Assembly: GCF_965198575.1 (NCBI RefSeq)
Contig: NZ_OZ240671.1
Location: 3,658,001 to 3,722,000 of the forward strand
Origin: Lichenicola sp965198575
GTDB taxonomy: Bacteria; Pseudomonadota; Alphaproteobacteria; Acetobacterales; Acetobacteraceae
Length of the DNA stretch: 64,000 nt
Reading direction: 5' to 3'
Positions 43,388 to 51,603 of this stretch are shown piece by piece. Position 1 is the first letter of the stretch. Each line of letters opens with the position of its first letter. A program made the translations under genes and the position numbers. Below the pieces are notes generated by a model. It did not search any database. It was given only the letters and a program-made list of their open reading frames with translations, and was not told the DNA's origin.

Positions 43388-43894
43388 ATGAGCGGAAGCA
43401 TTCATGACAAGCTGAAGCGGGTGCGCCGTCCGCGCGTCCATATCACCTATGAGGTCGAGACCGAGGGTGCCGAGGTCGTTCGCGAGCTGCCCTTCGTGGT
43501 CGGCGTCATGGGCGATTTTTCCGGCGATCCGACGCAGCCGCTGCGGCCGCTGGCGGAACGGAAATTCATCCAGATCGACCGCGATAATTTCGACGAGGTG
43601 ATGACCCGCCTGACTCCTGGCCTCAACCTCGTCGTGCCGAACAAGCTGGTCGATGACGGCACCGAGATCGCCGTTTCGCTGAAGTTCAACTCGATCGAGG
43701 ATTTTGAGCCGGCGCGGGTGCTCGACCAGGTGCCGCCGCTGCGCGCGCTGTTGGAGACCCGCAACAAGCTGCGCGACCTGATGAGCAAGGCCGACCGTTC
43801 CGAGGAACTGGAAGCGCTGCTCGAGCAGATTCTCAAGCACGGCGAGGACCTCAAGCAGGTGTCCAGCCAGCTCGGCACGAAGAGCGAGGCCTGA
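43388..43894 (+). CDS. tssB: T6SS contractile sheath small subunit TssB
   Basis: A 168-residue protein (VipA/ImpB): VRRPRVHITYEVETEGAEVVRELPFVVGVMGDFSGDP, then ERKFIQIDRDNFDEVMTRLTPGL and a helical C-terminus. It forms the sheath with TssC. AAGGAAGGGG precedes the ATG. A 241-bp gap separates it from tssA. That gap contains a CGTAACG motif also found before clpV/tssA and may hold an additional promoter. It is followed 3 bp later by tssC. Confidence 0.96.
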   Translation: MSGSIHDKLKRVRRPRVHITYEVETEGAEVVRELPFVVGVMGDFSGDPTQPLRPLAERKFIQIDRDNFDEVMTRLTPGLNLVVPNKLVDDGTEIAVSLKFNSIEDFEPARVLDQVPPLRALLETRNKLRDLMSKADRSEELEALLEQILKHGEDLKQVSSQLGTKSEA

Positions 43895-43897
43895 TCG

Positions 43898-45385
43898 ATG
43901 TCGCAGACCACCTCACCGGACTCCGGTGCGCCCAAGACCGTCGAGACCACCGACCTGCTGAGCCAGGTCGTTTCCGCGACCAGGCAGACCGAGCCCGATC
44001 GGGCCCAGGAGCTGGTGCGGGCCCTGGTCGAGCAGGCCGAGGCCGGCACCATCAAGTTCGACCGCAACCTGAACCGCACCATCGAGCGGGCGATCGCCGC
44101 GATCGACGACAAGCTTTCGGCGCAGCTAAACGAGATCATCCATGATCCGCGCTTCCTGAAGCTGGAAGGCTCGTGGCGCGGTCTGCATTATTTCGTCATG
44201 AACAGCGAAACCGGCACCATGATGAAAATCAGGGTGCTGAATTCGACCAAGCGCGAATTGAACCGCGACCTCACGCGCGTGGTCGAGTTCGACCAGAGCC
44301 TGATGTTCCGCAAGATCTACGAGAACGAGTTCGGCACGCCCGGTGGCGAGCCGTACGGCGCGCTGATCGGCGACTACGAGTGGGGCAACCACCCGGACGA
44401 CGTCGAGACGCTGCGGCTGATCTCCAACGTCAGCGCGGCCGCGTTCGCGCCGTTCATTTCCGCCGCCGGCGCCGGCATGTTCGGGTTCGACAGCTGGACC
44501 GAGCTCTCCAAGCCGCGTGATCTCGCCAAGATCTTCGACACCGTCGAGTATCAGAAATGGCGCGGCTTCCGGGATAGCGAGGATAGCCGGTTCGTAGCCC
44601 TGGTGATGCCGCGCGTTGTGGCGCGCCTGCCGTATGGTGCCGCGACCAAGCCGATCGAGGAATTCGAGTACGAGGAGGCGCCGCTCGACGTCGCCCGCAA
44701 GCCGGTCGCGATGCCGCACGACCAGTATTGCTGGATGAACGCCGCCTACGTGATGGGCGCGCGCCTGACCGATGCGTTCGCCAAGCACGGCTTCTGCACC
44801 GCCATCCGCGGTGCCGAGGGTGGCGGCAAGGTCGACAACCTGCCGACGCACATCTTCCAGTCCGATGACGGCGACATGGACGCCAAGTGCCCGACCGAGA
44901 TCGGTATCACCGACCGGCGCGAATACGAGCTGTCCAATCTCGGCTTCCTGCCGCTGTGCCACTACAAGAACCACGATTACGCGGTGTTCTTCGGCGGCCA
45001 GACGGCGCAGAAATCGAAGGAATATGATCGTCCGGACGCGAGCGCCAATGCCCGTATTTCGGCGCGGCTGCCCTACATCATGGCGACCAGCCGGTTCGCG
45101 CATTATCTGAAGGTGATGGCGCGCGACAAGATCGGCTCGTTCATGGAAGCCGAGAATTGCGAGATCTGGCTGAACCGCTGGATCCTGAACTACGTCAACA
45201 CCAACGAGAATGCCGGCGCCGAGGGCAAGGCGAAATATCCGCTGCGCGAGGCCCGGGTCGAGGTGCGCGAAATTCCGGGTCGTCCGGGTGCCTACAACGC
45301 GATCGCCTATATGCGTCCCTGGCTGCAGATGGAGGAACTCACCACCAGCCTGCGCATGGTCGCGCGGATTCCGGAAAAGGCCTGA
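43898..45385 (+). CDS. tssC: T6SS contractile sheath large subunit TssC
   Basis: A 495-residue protein (VipB/ImpC). Family blocks include DPRFLKLEGSWRGLHYFVMNSETG, KIYENEFGTPGGEPYGALIGDYEW, PYGAATKPIEEFEYEE, YCWMNAAYVMGARLTDAF and SRFAHYLKVMARDKIGSF. It polymerises with TssB into the sheath whose contraction drives secretion. It is tightly spaced in the operon; the following gene is a second TssC-like protein. Confidence 0.97.
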   Translation: MSQTTSPDSGAPKTVETTDLLSQVVSATRQTEPDRAQELVRALVEQAEAGTIKFDRNLNRTIERAIAAIDDKLSAQLNEIIHDPRFLKLEGSWRGLHYFVMNSETGTMMKIRVLNSTKRELNRDLTRVVEFDQSLMFRKIYENEFGTPGGEPYGALIGDYEWGNHPDDVETLRLISNVSAAAFAPFISAAGAGMFGFDSWTELSKPRDLAKIFDTVEYQKWRGFRDSEDSRFVALVMPRVVARLPYGAATKPIEEFEYEEAPLDVARKPVAMPHDQYCWMNAAYVMGARLTDAFAKHGFCTAIRGAEGGGKVDNLPTHIFQSDDGDMDAKCPTEIGITDRREYELSNLGFLPLCHYKNHDYAVFFGGQTAQKSKEYDRPDASANARISARLPYIMATSRFAHYLKVMARDKIGSFMEAENCEIWLNRWILNYVNTNENAGAEGKAKYPLREARVEVREIPGRPGAYNAIAYMRPWLQMEELTTSLRMVARIPEKA

Positions 45386-45399
45386 TCCCGGAAAACTCC

Positions 45400-46986
45400 A
45401 TGATCGCCGCAGAGGCCGCCCTCGCATCTGCGACGGGCGGCCTTTCGCTCAGGGACGCGGTGCTGGAAGGCGGCTTCACCGGGCCCGATACGGTCGCGGT
45501 CGCCAACCGGCTCGGCCGTTTCCTGCGCGGTGGCCTGGACGGATTGTCCGACTGGTTCGGCCCCCGGCAACTGGCGTCGATGGCATCCCCAGGGCGTGAT
45601 CCTGGTCGATGCAGCCCGGCAGATGACATTCGCGGATTGATCGACCGCGACATCGCGCTGATCGACCAGCTCATCGCCGAGCAGCTCGACGCCATCCTGC
45701 ACGACACCCGTTTCCAGCGCTTCGAGGGCTCATGGCGCGGGCTGGCCTGGCTGGTCGACGGGCTCGATGCCTCGGTGCCGGTGCATGTCCGGGTGCTGTC
45801 GGTGACCTGGCGCGAGATCTGCCGCGATCTCGATCGGGCACTCGAGTTCGACCAGAGCGCGTTGTTCCGGATGATCTACGAGAACGAGCTCGGCCGCGCC
45901 GGCGGCGAACCGTTCGGGCTGCTGGTGATCGACCACGAGATGCGCCACCGGCCGCCGCGCCGCCGCATCCAGGACCCGCCATCGGTCGACGATGTCGCGG
46001 CCCTGGCCTCGCTCGCCGCCATTGCCGCGGCCGCGTTCGCACCCACGGTCGTCGCCGCCGCCCCCGAGTTGCTCGGCGTCGACATGTTCGGCGAGCTCGC
46101 CTTGTCGTTCGATCCCACCACGGCCCTGCGTGACGACGACCACGTCCGCTGGCGCACGCTCTCGACGCGCGAGGACAGCCGGTTCCTCTGCATCACCATG
46201 CCGCGGGTGCTGGCGCGGCCGCCCTGGACGGCGGATCCCGCGCGCCAGGACGGCTTCCGCTACGCCGAATACGCGCCCGGTCCGCGCGAACGTACCTGGT
46301 CGGTCGGCTGCTACGCATTCGCCTCGGTGGTGGTGCGCGCGCAGACGCAGTTCCAGTGGCCGGCCGACATCCGCGGCGTCGATCCGGATCGCGTCGGCGG
46401 CGGCCTGGTGCCGGACCTGGTGCTCGAGCCGTTCGGCACCGATCGCGCGCGCGGCTGGTGCCGGCAGGCGCTCGACCTGGTGCTCACCGACGGGCAGGAG
46501 CGGCTGCTGGTCGATGCCGGGCTGATCCCGCTGAACCGCCTGCCGCACGGCAACGAGGCAGCGTTCAGTTCGGTGCGCAGCATGCAGGCGCCGGCCTACC
46601 AGGAGCGCAGCGTGCGCGACACCGCGGCCGCCGGCGCCAATGCGCGCCTCTCGTCGCAGATCAACTCGATGCTCTGCGTGTCGCGGTTCGCGCATTACCT
46701 GAAGGTGATGGGGCGCGAGATGGTCGGCTCGATGCTGACCGCGGGCGAAATCGAGCGGCGGCTGCAGGGCTGGCTGTCGCACTACACCAACGGCAGCACC
46801 CGCGCCGGTCCGGAAAGCCGGGCGCGGCATCCGCTGGTTGCCAGCCAGATCAGCGTGCGCGAACACCCGGATCGTCCGGGATCGTTCGGCTGCGTCATCC
46901 ATCTGCAGCCGCATTACCAGCTCGACGACATCGAGGCCTCGTTCCGGCTCGTCACCGAGTTGACCGCACATGGCTCGCGAACCTGA
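45400..46986 (+). CDS. Second TssC-like sheath protein (TssC40/ImpD type)
   Basis: A 528-residue paralogue of the preceding protein, sharing TRFQRFEGSWRGLAWLVDG, RMIYENELGRAGGEPFGLLVIDHE, WSVGCYAFASVVVRA and SRFAHYLKVMGREMVGSML. It carries an N-terminal extension of about 90 residues (LSLRDAVLEGGFTGPDTVAVANRLGRFLRG). Agrobacterium and Rhizobium imp clusters also have two TssC proteins (TssC41/TssC40); TssC40 is needed for secretion there. A mixed sheath or a cap role is inferred. The start is the ATG at 45400, 15 bp after tssC. Confidence 0.9.
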   Translation: MIAAEAALASATGGLSLRDAVLEGGFTGPDTVAVANRLGRFLRGGLDGLSDWFGPRQLASMASPGRDPGRCSPADDIRGLIDRDIALIDQLIAEQLDAILHDTRFQRFEGSWRGLAWLVDGLDASVPVHVRVLSVTWREICRDLDRALEFDQSALFRMIYENELGRAGGEPFGLLVIDHEMRHRPPRRRIQDPPSVDDVAALASLAAIAAAAFAPTVVAAAPELLGVDMFGELALSFDPTTALRDDDHVRWRTLSTREDSRFLCITMPRVLARPPWTADPARQDGFRYAEYAPGPRERTWSVGCYAFASVVVRAQTQFQWPADIRGVDPDRVGGGLVPDLVLEPFGTDRARGWCRQALDLVLTDGQERLLVDAGLIPLNRLPHGNEAAFSSVRSMQAPAYQERSVRDTAAAGANARLSSQINSMLCVSRFAHYLKVMGREMVGSMLTAGEIERRLQGWLSHYTNGSTRAGPESRARHPLVASQISVREHPDRPGSFGCVIHLQPHYQLDDIEASFRLVTELTAHGSRT

Positions 46987-47061
46987 CCCTGGCCCGGCCG
47001 TTCTCCTGGCGTTTCGTTTCCGATTGACTCGAACCCTGCAATCGACGGGAATACCGCAATC

Positions 47062-47916
47062 ATGAGCCCAGACCAGATCGATGCCGGCACCACGGATGGG
47101 TCCGCCCGCACCCCCGGCGCGCTGTTCCGTGCGGGTCACCTGGAGGCGTCGATCACCGCCGCGAACGAGGCGGTGCGCAGTAGTCCGAATGCCATCGCGA
47201 ACCGCCTGCTGCTCGCCGAGCTGCTGCTGTTCACCGGACGTTTCGAGCGCGCCGACACGGTGCTCGCCGCTGCCGAGGCGATCGATCCGTCGGTCGGGCT
47301 GGTGGCGTCGGAGTTCCGGCACCTGCTGCGCGGCGAGATCGCCCGCCGCCAGACCTGGCAGGAGGGGCGGGTGCCGGAGTTCATCGGCGATGCAAGCCCG
47401 GCGCTGGGCCTGTCGCTGAAGGCGCTCACGTTGTTGCGTGAGAACGACCAGGCCGGGGCAGCCGAGGCGGCGGCGGAGGCGGAGGCGATCCGGCCGCGGG
47501 TCCCGGGCACGCACGAGGCCACCGGCTTCGATGATTTCCGCGACGCCAACGATCTGTGTGCGAGCTTCGTCGAGGTGCTGACGGTCACCGGCCGGTATTT
47601 CTGGATGCCCACCGATCGCCTCGAGGACGCGGTGTTCCATCCGCCGAAACGCCCGCGCGACCTGTTCTGGCGCCGTGTCAGCATGACGGTGCGCGACGGC
47701 CCCGACGGCGACGTGTACATGCCCGCGATCTATGCCGGGATCGTATCCACATCGGTCTCCGACCAGGCGCCGGATACCGCGGAGGAAGCGCTGCGTCTCG
47801 GCCAGACCACCGACTGGAGCGGCGAGGCGCTGGTGACCGGTCGCGGGCAGCGGCTGTTCCTGGTCGGCGAGGAGGGCTTGGCCGCGCAGGATCTCGGCAG
47901 CCTCGTATTCGGATGA
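47062..47916 (+). CDS. tagJ: T6SS accessory protein TagJ/ImpE
   Basis: A 284-residue ImpE (SciE/TagJ) protein. The N-terminal TPR-like half has ALFRAGHLEASITAANEAVRSSPNAIANRLLLAELLLFTGRFERADTVL, and the C-terminal beta domain has RYFWMPTDRLEDAVFHPPKRPRDLFWRRVSM and VYMPAIYAG. TagJ binds the TssB N-terminus and can modulate ClpV-mediated sheath recycling in Pseudomonas. It sits in the conserved position between the tssC genes and tssE. Confidence 0.93.
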   Translation: MSPDQIDAGTTDGSARTPGALFRAGHLEASITAANEAVRSSPNAIANRLLLAELLLFTGRFERADTVLAAAEAIDPSVGLVASEFRHLLRGEIARRQTWQEGRVPEFIGDASPALGLSLKALTLLRENDQAGAAEAAAEAEAIRPRVPGTHEATGFDDFRDANDLCASFVEVLTVTGRYFWMPTDRLEDAVFHPPKRPRDLFWRRVSMTVRDGPDGDVYMPAIYAGIVSTSVSDQAPDTAEEALRLGQTTDWSGEALVTGRGQRLFLVGEEGLAAQDLGSLVFG

Positions 47917-47926
47917 GGCAGCTCCG

Positions 47927-48499
47927 GTGAGGATGCAGCGCCTTCCGGTCGCGCGCGAGACCACCCGCCGGCTGCAGAGCTCGGTGTTCGACCGGCTGCT
48001 CGACACGGAAAGCGGGTTGCATCCGGGCATCGGCCAGGGACCGGTGCGCATCGACGAGTTGGCGGCACTCAGGATGTCGGTGCATCGCGACCTCGAGGGG
48101 TTGCTCAACGCGCAACGACCCTGGGCGTCGGTGCCGCCCGGCCTGACCGCCCTGCGCAGCTCCGGCCGGCAATATGGCCTCCCGAATTTCACCTCCGGCG
48201 CGCTCAACCGTCGCGAGGAGCGCGAGATCCTGCGCGAGGAGATCGAGACCACGATCAGGCGCTTCGAGCCGCGGCTGTCGCAGGTCCATGTCCGGCTGGT
48301 GGACGAGCCGGACCGGCTGCGCAGCACGTTGCGACTGCGGATCGAGGCCCTGTTGCGGGTCGAGCCGGTGGTGGCGCCGATCGCCTTCGACACCACGATC
48401 AATGCCGCGACCTCGGAGATGGTGCTGCACCTGCAGGGCGCGCATGGCCAGGCGCAGCAGCCGACCCTGGCCGGCACACCCCCCGCCGGCGACCGCTAG
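47927..48499 (+). CDS. tssE: T6SS baseplate protein TssE (gp25-like)
   Basis: A 190-residue gp25/LysM-like baseplate wedge protein: SVFDRLLDTES, LRMSVHRDLEGLLNAQRPW, QYGLPNFTSGALNRREEREILREEIETTIRRFEPRLSQVHV. The core motif is the ExxR-like EEIETTIRRFEPRL. The start is the GTG at 47927 (GAGG 8 bp upstream) or the ATG at 47933. It is 3 bp upstream of tssF. Confidence 0.93.
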   Translation: MRMQRLPVARETTRRLQSSVFDRLLDTESGLHPGIGQGPVRIDELAALRMSVHRDLEGLLNAQRPWASVPPGLTALRSSGRQYGLPNFTSGALNRREEREILREEIETTIRRFEPRLSQVHVRLVDEPDRLRSTLRLRIEALLRVEPVVAPIAFDTTINAATSEMVLHLQGAHGQAQQPTLAGTPPAGDR

Positions 48500-48502
48500 C
48501 CG

Positions 48503-50350
48503 ATGTCCGACGATCTGCTGCCCTACTACAACCGGGAACTGGCCGCCCTGCGCGAGCTCGCGGTGCAGTTCGCGGAAGCCAATCCGAAGGCTGCCGGCCG
48601 GCTGCGGATGGGCACCGACGCGGTCGACGATCCGCATGTCGGGCGGCTGCTGGAGGGTGTCGCGTTCCTGTCGGGCCGCGTGCATCGCCGCCTCGACGAC
48701 GAGTTCCCCGAGCTCACCGACGCGCTGCTCGGCGTGCTGTATCCGCACTACCTGGCGCCGGTGCCGCCGGCTTCGGTCGTGCAGCTGGTGTGCCAGCCCG
48801 ACCTGAAGGTGCCGGTGCAGGTGCCGCGTGGGACTGCCATCGAGACCGAGCCGGTGGAGGGCGAGCCCTGCCGCTTCACCACCACGTCCGATGCCACGCT
48901 CTGGCCGATCCGTGTCACCAGCGTGCGCCTGACCGGGCTCCCGCTTGCCGCTCCGGTCAATCCGCAGGCGCGCCAGGTCCGCTCCAGCCTGCGCATCGTG
49001 CTGGAGACCGCCAGCCCCGACACGGTTTTCGCCGACCTCGAGATCGACCGGCTCCGGCTGTACCTTCGCGGCCCGATCGAGCAGAGCCTCGCGCTGTACG
49101 AGCTGGTCTGCCGCAACGGCGTCGGCGTTGCCTGTGCGGATGGCCCGAACGACGTTTCGCCGACGCTGCTGCCGGCTTCGGTGATCCAGCCGGCGGGGTT
49201 CGCGCCCGACGAGGCGCTGTATCCCTGGTCGGCGCGCTCGTTTTCCGGCTTCCGGCTGCTGACCGAGTATTTCGCGCTGCCCGAGAAGTTCCTGTTCATC
49301 GACCTGGCCGGGCTCGATGCCCGCACCATGCTGCACGCCAGCAACCGTCTCGAGATCTTCATCTATCTCGATCGTGCCATGCCGGAACTGGAACGTTCGC
49401 TGCGGCCGGATGCGGTGGCGCTGGGCTGCGTGCCGATCGTGAACCTGTTCGAGACCCGCTGCGAGCCGGTGGCGCTCACCCACGAGGACACCGAATATCA
49501 TATCGCCGCCGACCATCGGCGACCGCGCGGGCTCGAGATCTGGAGCGTCGAGCGGGTCCGCGAGCTGCACGGTGACGGCTCGTCGCGACCCTGGCGTCCG
49601 TTCTATCGGCACGCGCCGCACGATTTCGCCGAGGATCGCGTGACCGGCCAGGGCGATGCGCCGGCTGCCGGTTTCTACAACGTGGTACGCCGTCCGGGTG
49701 CGCCGTCCTTGGGCGGCACCGAGCTGTATCTGGCGCCGATGGATCCCGACCTGTCGGTCGAGCGGCCGGCGGATGCGGTGCTGTCGATCGATGCGCTGTG
49801 CAGCAACCGCGACCTGCCGGCGCTGCTGCCGTTCGGCAACGGCCAGCCGCGGCTGCATCTGTCGGACGGGCTGGGCGGGGTGCAGTCGGTCGAGTGCCTG
49901 GTCCCGCCGACCGCTTCGCTGCGCGCCCAGCTGCATGACAGCCGGGCCTGGCGGCTGATCTCGCATCTGTCACTGAGCCATCTGTCGGTGGTCGGCGGTC
50001 CGGCCGGTGCCGAGAGCCTGCGCGACGTGCTGCGGCTGTACGACCTGCATGACAGCGCCGAGACCCGGGCGGCGATCAGCGGCCTGGTCGGGGTGTCCTC
50101 GGCAGGCGGCACGGCGAGGGTGCCGGGTGCGCGGCCGGGCGCATTCTGCCGCGGCCTCGATGTCACGCTCGAGTTCGACCCGCGGATCTGGGAGAGCGCC
50201 GGGCTGTTCCTGCTGGCCAGCGTGCTGGACCGGTTCCTGGCGCTGCACGCCACGGTCAATTCGTTCGTGCGCACCAGCGTGTCCCTGCAGGGCCGGCCGG
50301 GACTGGTCGCACGTTTCCCGCCACGCGCGGGCGCGCGGGTACTGTTGTGA
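48503..50350 (+). CDS. tssF: T6SS baseplate protein TssF
   Basis: A 615-residue protein (ImpG/VasA). It opens with LLPYYNRELAALRELAVQFAEANPKAAGRLRM, then DPHVGRLLEGVAFLSGRVHRRLDDEFPELTDALLGVLYPHYLAPVPP, and contains VPIVNLFETRCEPVALTHEDTEY. These are highly conserved TssF blocks. With TssG, TssE and TssK it forms the baseplate wedge. Its stop overlaps tssG (GTGA). Confidence 0.96.
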   Translation: MSDDLLPYYNRELAALRELAVQFAEANPKAAGRLRMGTDAVDDPHVGRLLEGVAFLSGRVHRRLDDEFPELTDALLGVLYPHYLAPVPPASVVQLVCQPDLKVPVQVPRGTAIETEPVEGEPCRFTTTSDATLWPIRVTSVRLTGLPLAAPVNPQARQVRSSLRIVLETASPDTVFADLEIDRLRLYLRGPIEQSLALYELVCRNGVGVACADGPNDVSPTLLPASVIQPAGFAPDEALYPWSARSFSGFRLLTEYFALPEKFLFIDLAGLDARTMLHASNRLEIFIYLDRAMPELERSLRPDAVALGCVPIVNLFETRCEPVALTHEDTEYHIAADHRRPRGLEIWSVERVRELHGDGSSRPWRPFYRHAPHDFAEDRVTGQGDAPAAGFYNVVRRPGAPSLGGTELYLAPMDPDLSVERPADAVLSIDALCSNRDLPALLPFGNGQPRLHLSDGLGGVQSVECLVPPTASLRAQLHDSRAWRLISHLSLSHLSVVGGPAGAESLRDVLRLYDLHDSAETRAAISGLVGVSSAGGTARVPGARPGAFCRGLDVTLEFDPRIWESAGLFLLASVLDRFLALHATVNSFVRTSVSLQGRPGLVARFPPRAGARVLL

Positions 50351-51603
50351 GTGGGCAGCTGACCCCCGAGGCGGCGCCGGGGGCAATTTCGGATGCCGAT
50401 CCGGACGTGTTCGAGGAGCCGGCCGATCCCGATCCGACGCTGATGCTGCCGCCGGTCGTGCTTGCAGCGCCGGTGGCCGCCCGGCGTATTCCGCGCGCGC
50501 GGCGCAGCCTGCTCGACCGGCTGATGCAGCAGCCGCAGCGCTTCTCCTTCGACGCCGCGGTCATGGTGCTGATGCAGGCGTCCGGCCGTCGTGACCCTGG
50601 GCAGGCGACGCAGTTCCACGCCCCGGTCGGCTTCGCGTTCCCCGGCTCCGACGTGCTGTCGGTGGAGAAGCGTCGCGCCGGCTTCGTCGCCACGGTGACG
50701 CCGATCGGGCTGACCGGACCCTCCGGCGTGCTGCCGCGGCCCTATACCGAGCAGGTGGTGACCGAGCAGCGCCGTCGCTCGCCGGCACTGGCGGCGTTCC
50801 TCGACGTGCTGGCGCAGCGCCCGGTGGCGCAGTTCGCCGATGCCGGCATCAAGTACCGCCCGCACCGCGCCGCCGCCGCCGCCAGGCTGGAGGGTGCGGG
50901 CAAGTCCGACGCTGCCCGGCCGGCGGACCCGTTCGCGGCGCTGCTGCTGGCACTCGGCGGTTTCGGCACCGCGAACCTAGTGTCGCGCCTCGGCGTGGAG
51001 CCGGAGCCGGTGCTGCATTTCGCCGGCCAGTTCGCCACCCGCCCGCGATCCGCCGACCGGTTGCAGGCGATCCTGTCCGACTGGCTCGGCCAACCCGTGG
51101 AGATCGAGCAGTTCGCCGGTAGCTGGTTGCCCGTCGCCCTGGAAGAGCGCTCCGCCCTGCCGGTCACGCTGTCGAACGGTGGCGCCACACCCTCCTTCAA
51201 CCAGCTGGGCGTCGACGCCTCGGCCGGCGAACGGTGCTGGGACGTGCAGTCGCGCATCATCCTGAAAGTGGGCCCGCTGGACCGGGAGCAGTTCCGCGCC
51301 ATGCTGCCGTCCGGTCGGCTGCTGCAGCGCCTGGTGGCGCTGGTGCGGGCGTATCTCGGATTCGAGACGGCGTTCGCGGTGAACCCGATCCTGGCCGGGG
51401 ATGCGGTGCCGCCACTGCAGATGTCAGGGGATACGCCGCCGCAGCTCGGCTGGAACAGCTGGCTGGGCTCGGCCGGCGCGCGCACCGGGGACGCCGACGA
51501 GGCGCTGTTCGAGGCCGAGCAGGTCGAGGTGGCGCAGGCCGGTGTGGCGCAGGCCGGTGTGGCGCAGGTCGGTGTGGCGCAGATCGGGGCGGGGCACGCA
51601 TGA
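50347..51603 (+). CDS. tssG: T6SS baseplate protein TssG
   Basis: A 418-residue protein (ImpH/VasB) from a GTG at 50347. The conserved part starts near residue 50 (LDRLMQQPQRFSFDAAVMVLMQASG), with VTPIGLTGPSGVLPRPYTEQVV and WDVQSRIILKVGPLDREQFRAMLPSG. Both ends are longer than usual: an acidic/proline N-terminal 45 residues and a C-terminal tail with four (A/G)VAQ repeats encoded by a 15-bp tandem repeat. The methyltransferase gene begins at the stop (ATGA). Confidence 0.94.
   Translation: MSGQLTPEAAPGAISDADPDVFEEPADPDPTLMLPPVVLAAPVAARRIPRARRSLLDRLMQQPQRFSFDAAVMVLMQASGRRDPGQATQFHAPVGFAFPGSDVLSVEKRRAGFVATVTPIGLTGPSGVLPRPYTEQVVTEQRRRSPALAAFLDVLAQRPVAQFADAGIKYRPHRAAAAARLEGAGKSDAARPADPFAALLLALGGFGTANLVSRLGVEPEPVLHFAGQFATRPRSADRLQAILSDWLGQPVEIEQFAGSWLPVALEERSALPVTLSNGGATPSFNQLGVDASAGERCWDVQSRIILKVGPLDREQFRAMLPSGRLLQRLVALVRAYLGFETAFAVNPILAGDAVPPLQMSGDTPPQLGWNSWLGSAGARTGDADEALFEAEQVEVAQAGVAQAGVAQVGVAQIGAGHA
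51529..51588 (+). repeat. 15-bp tandem repeat in the tssG 3' end (4 copies)
   Basis: Copies at 51529, 51544, 51559 and 51574. The unit is GTGGCGCAGGCCGGT; copies 1 and 2 are identical, 3 has one and 4 has a few changes. It encodes VAQAG-type pentapeptides. Being in frame, copy-number change would lengthen or shorten the TssG tail without a frameshift. Confidence 0.9.

Noticed and set aside
45730..48477. 915-codon minus-strand frame across the tssC2-tagJ-tssE region
   Set aside because: It is antisense to well-conserved T6SS genes and has no family-like sequence; long antisense frames are common in G+C-rich DNA.
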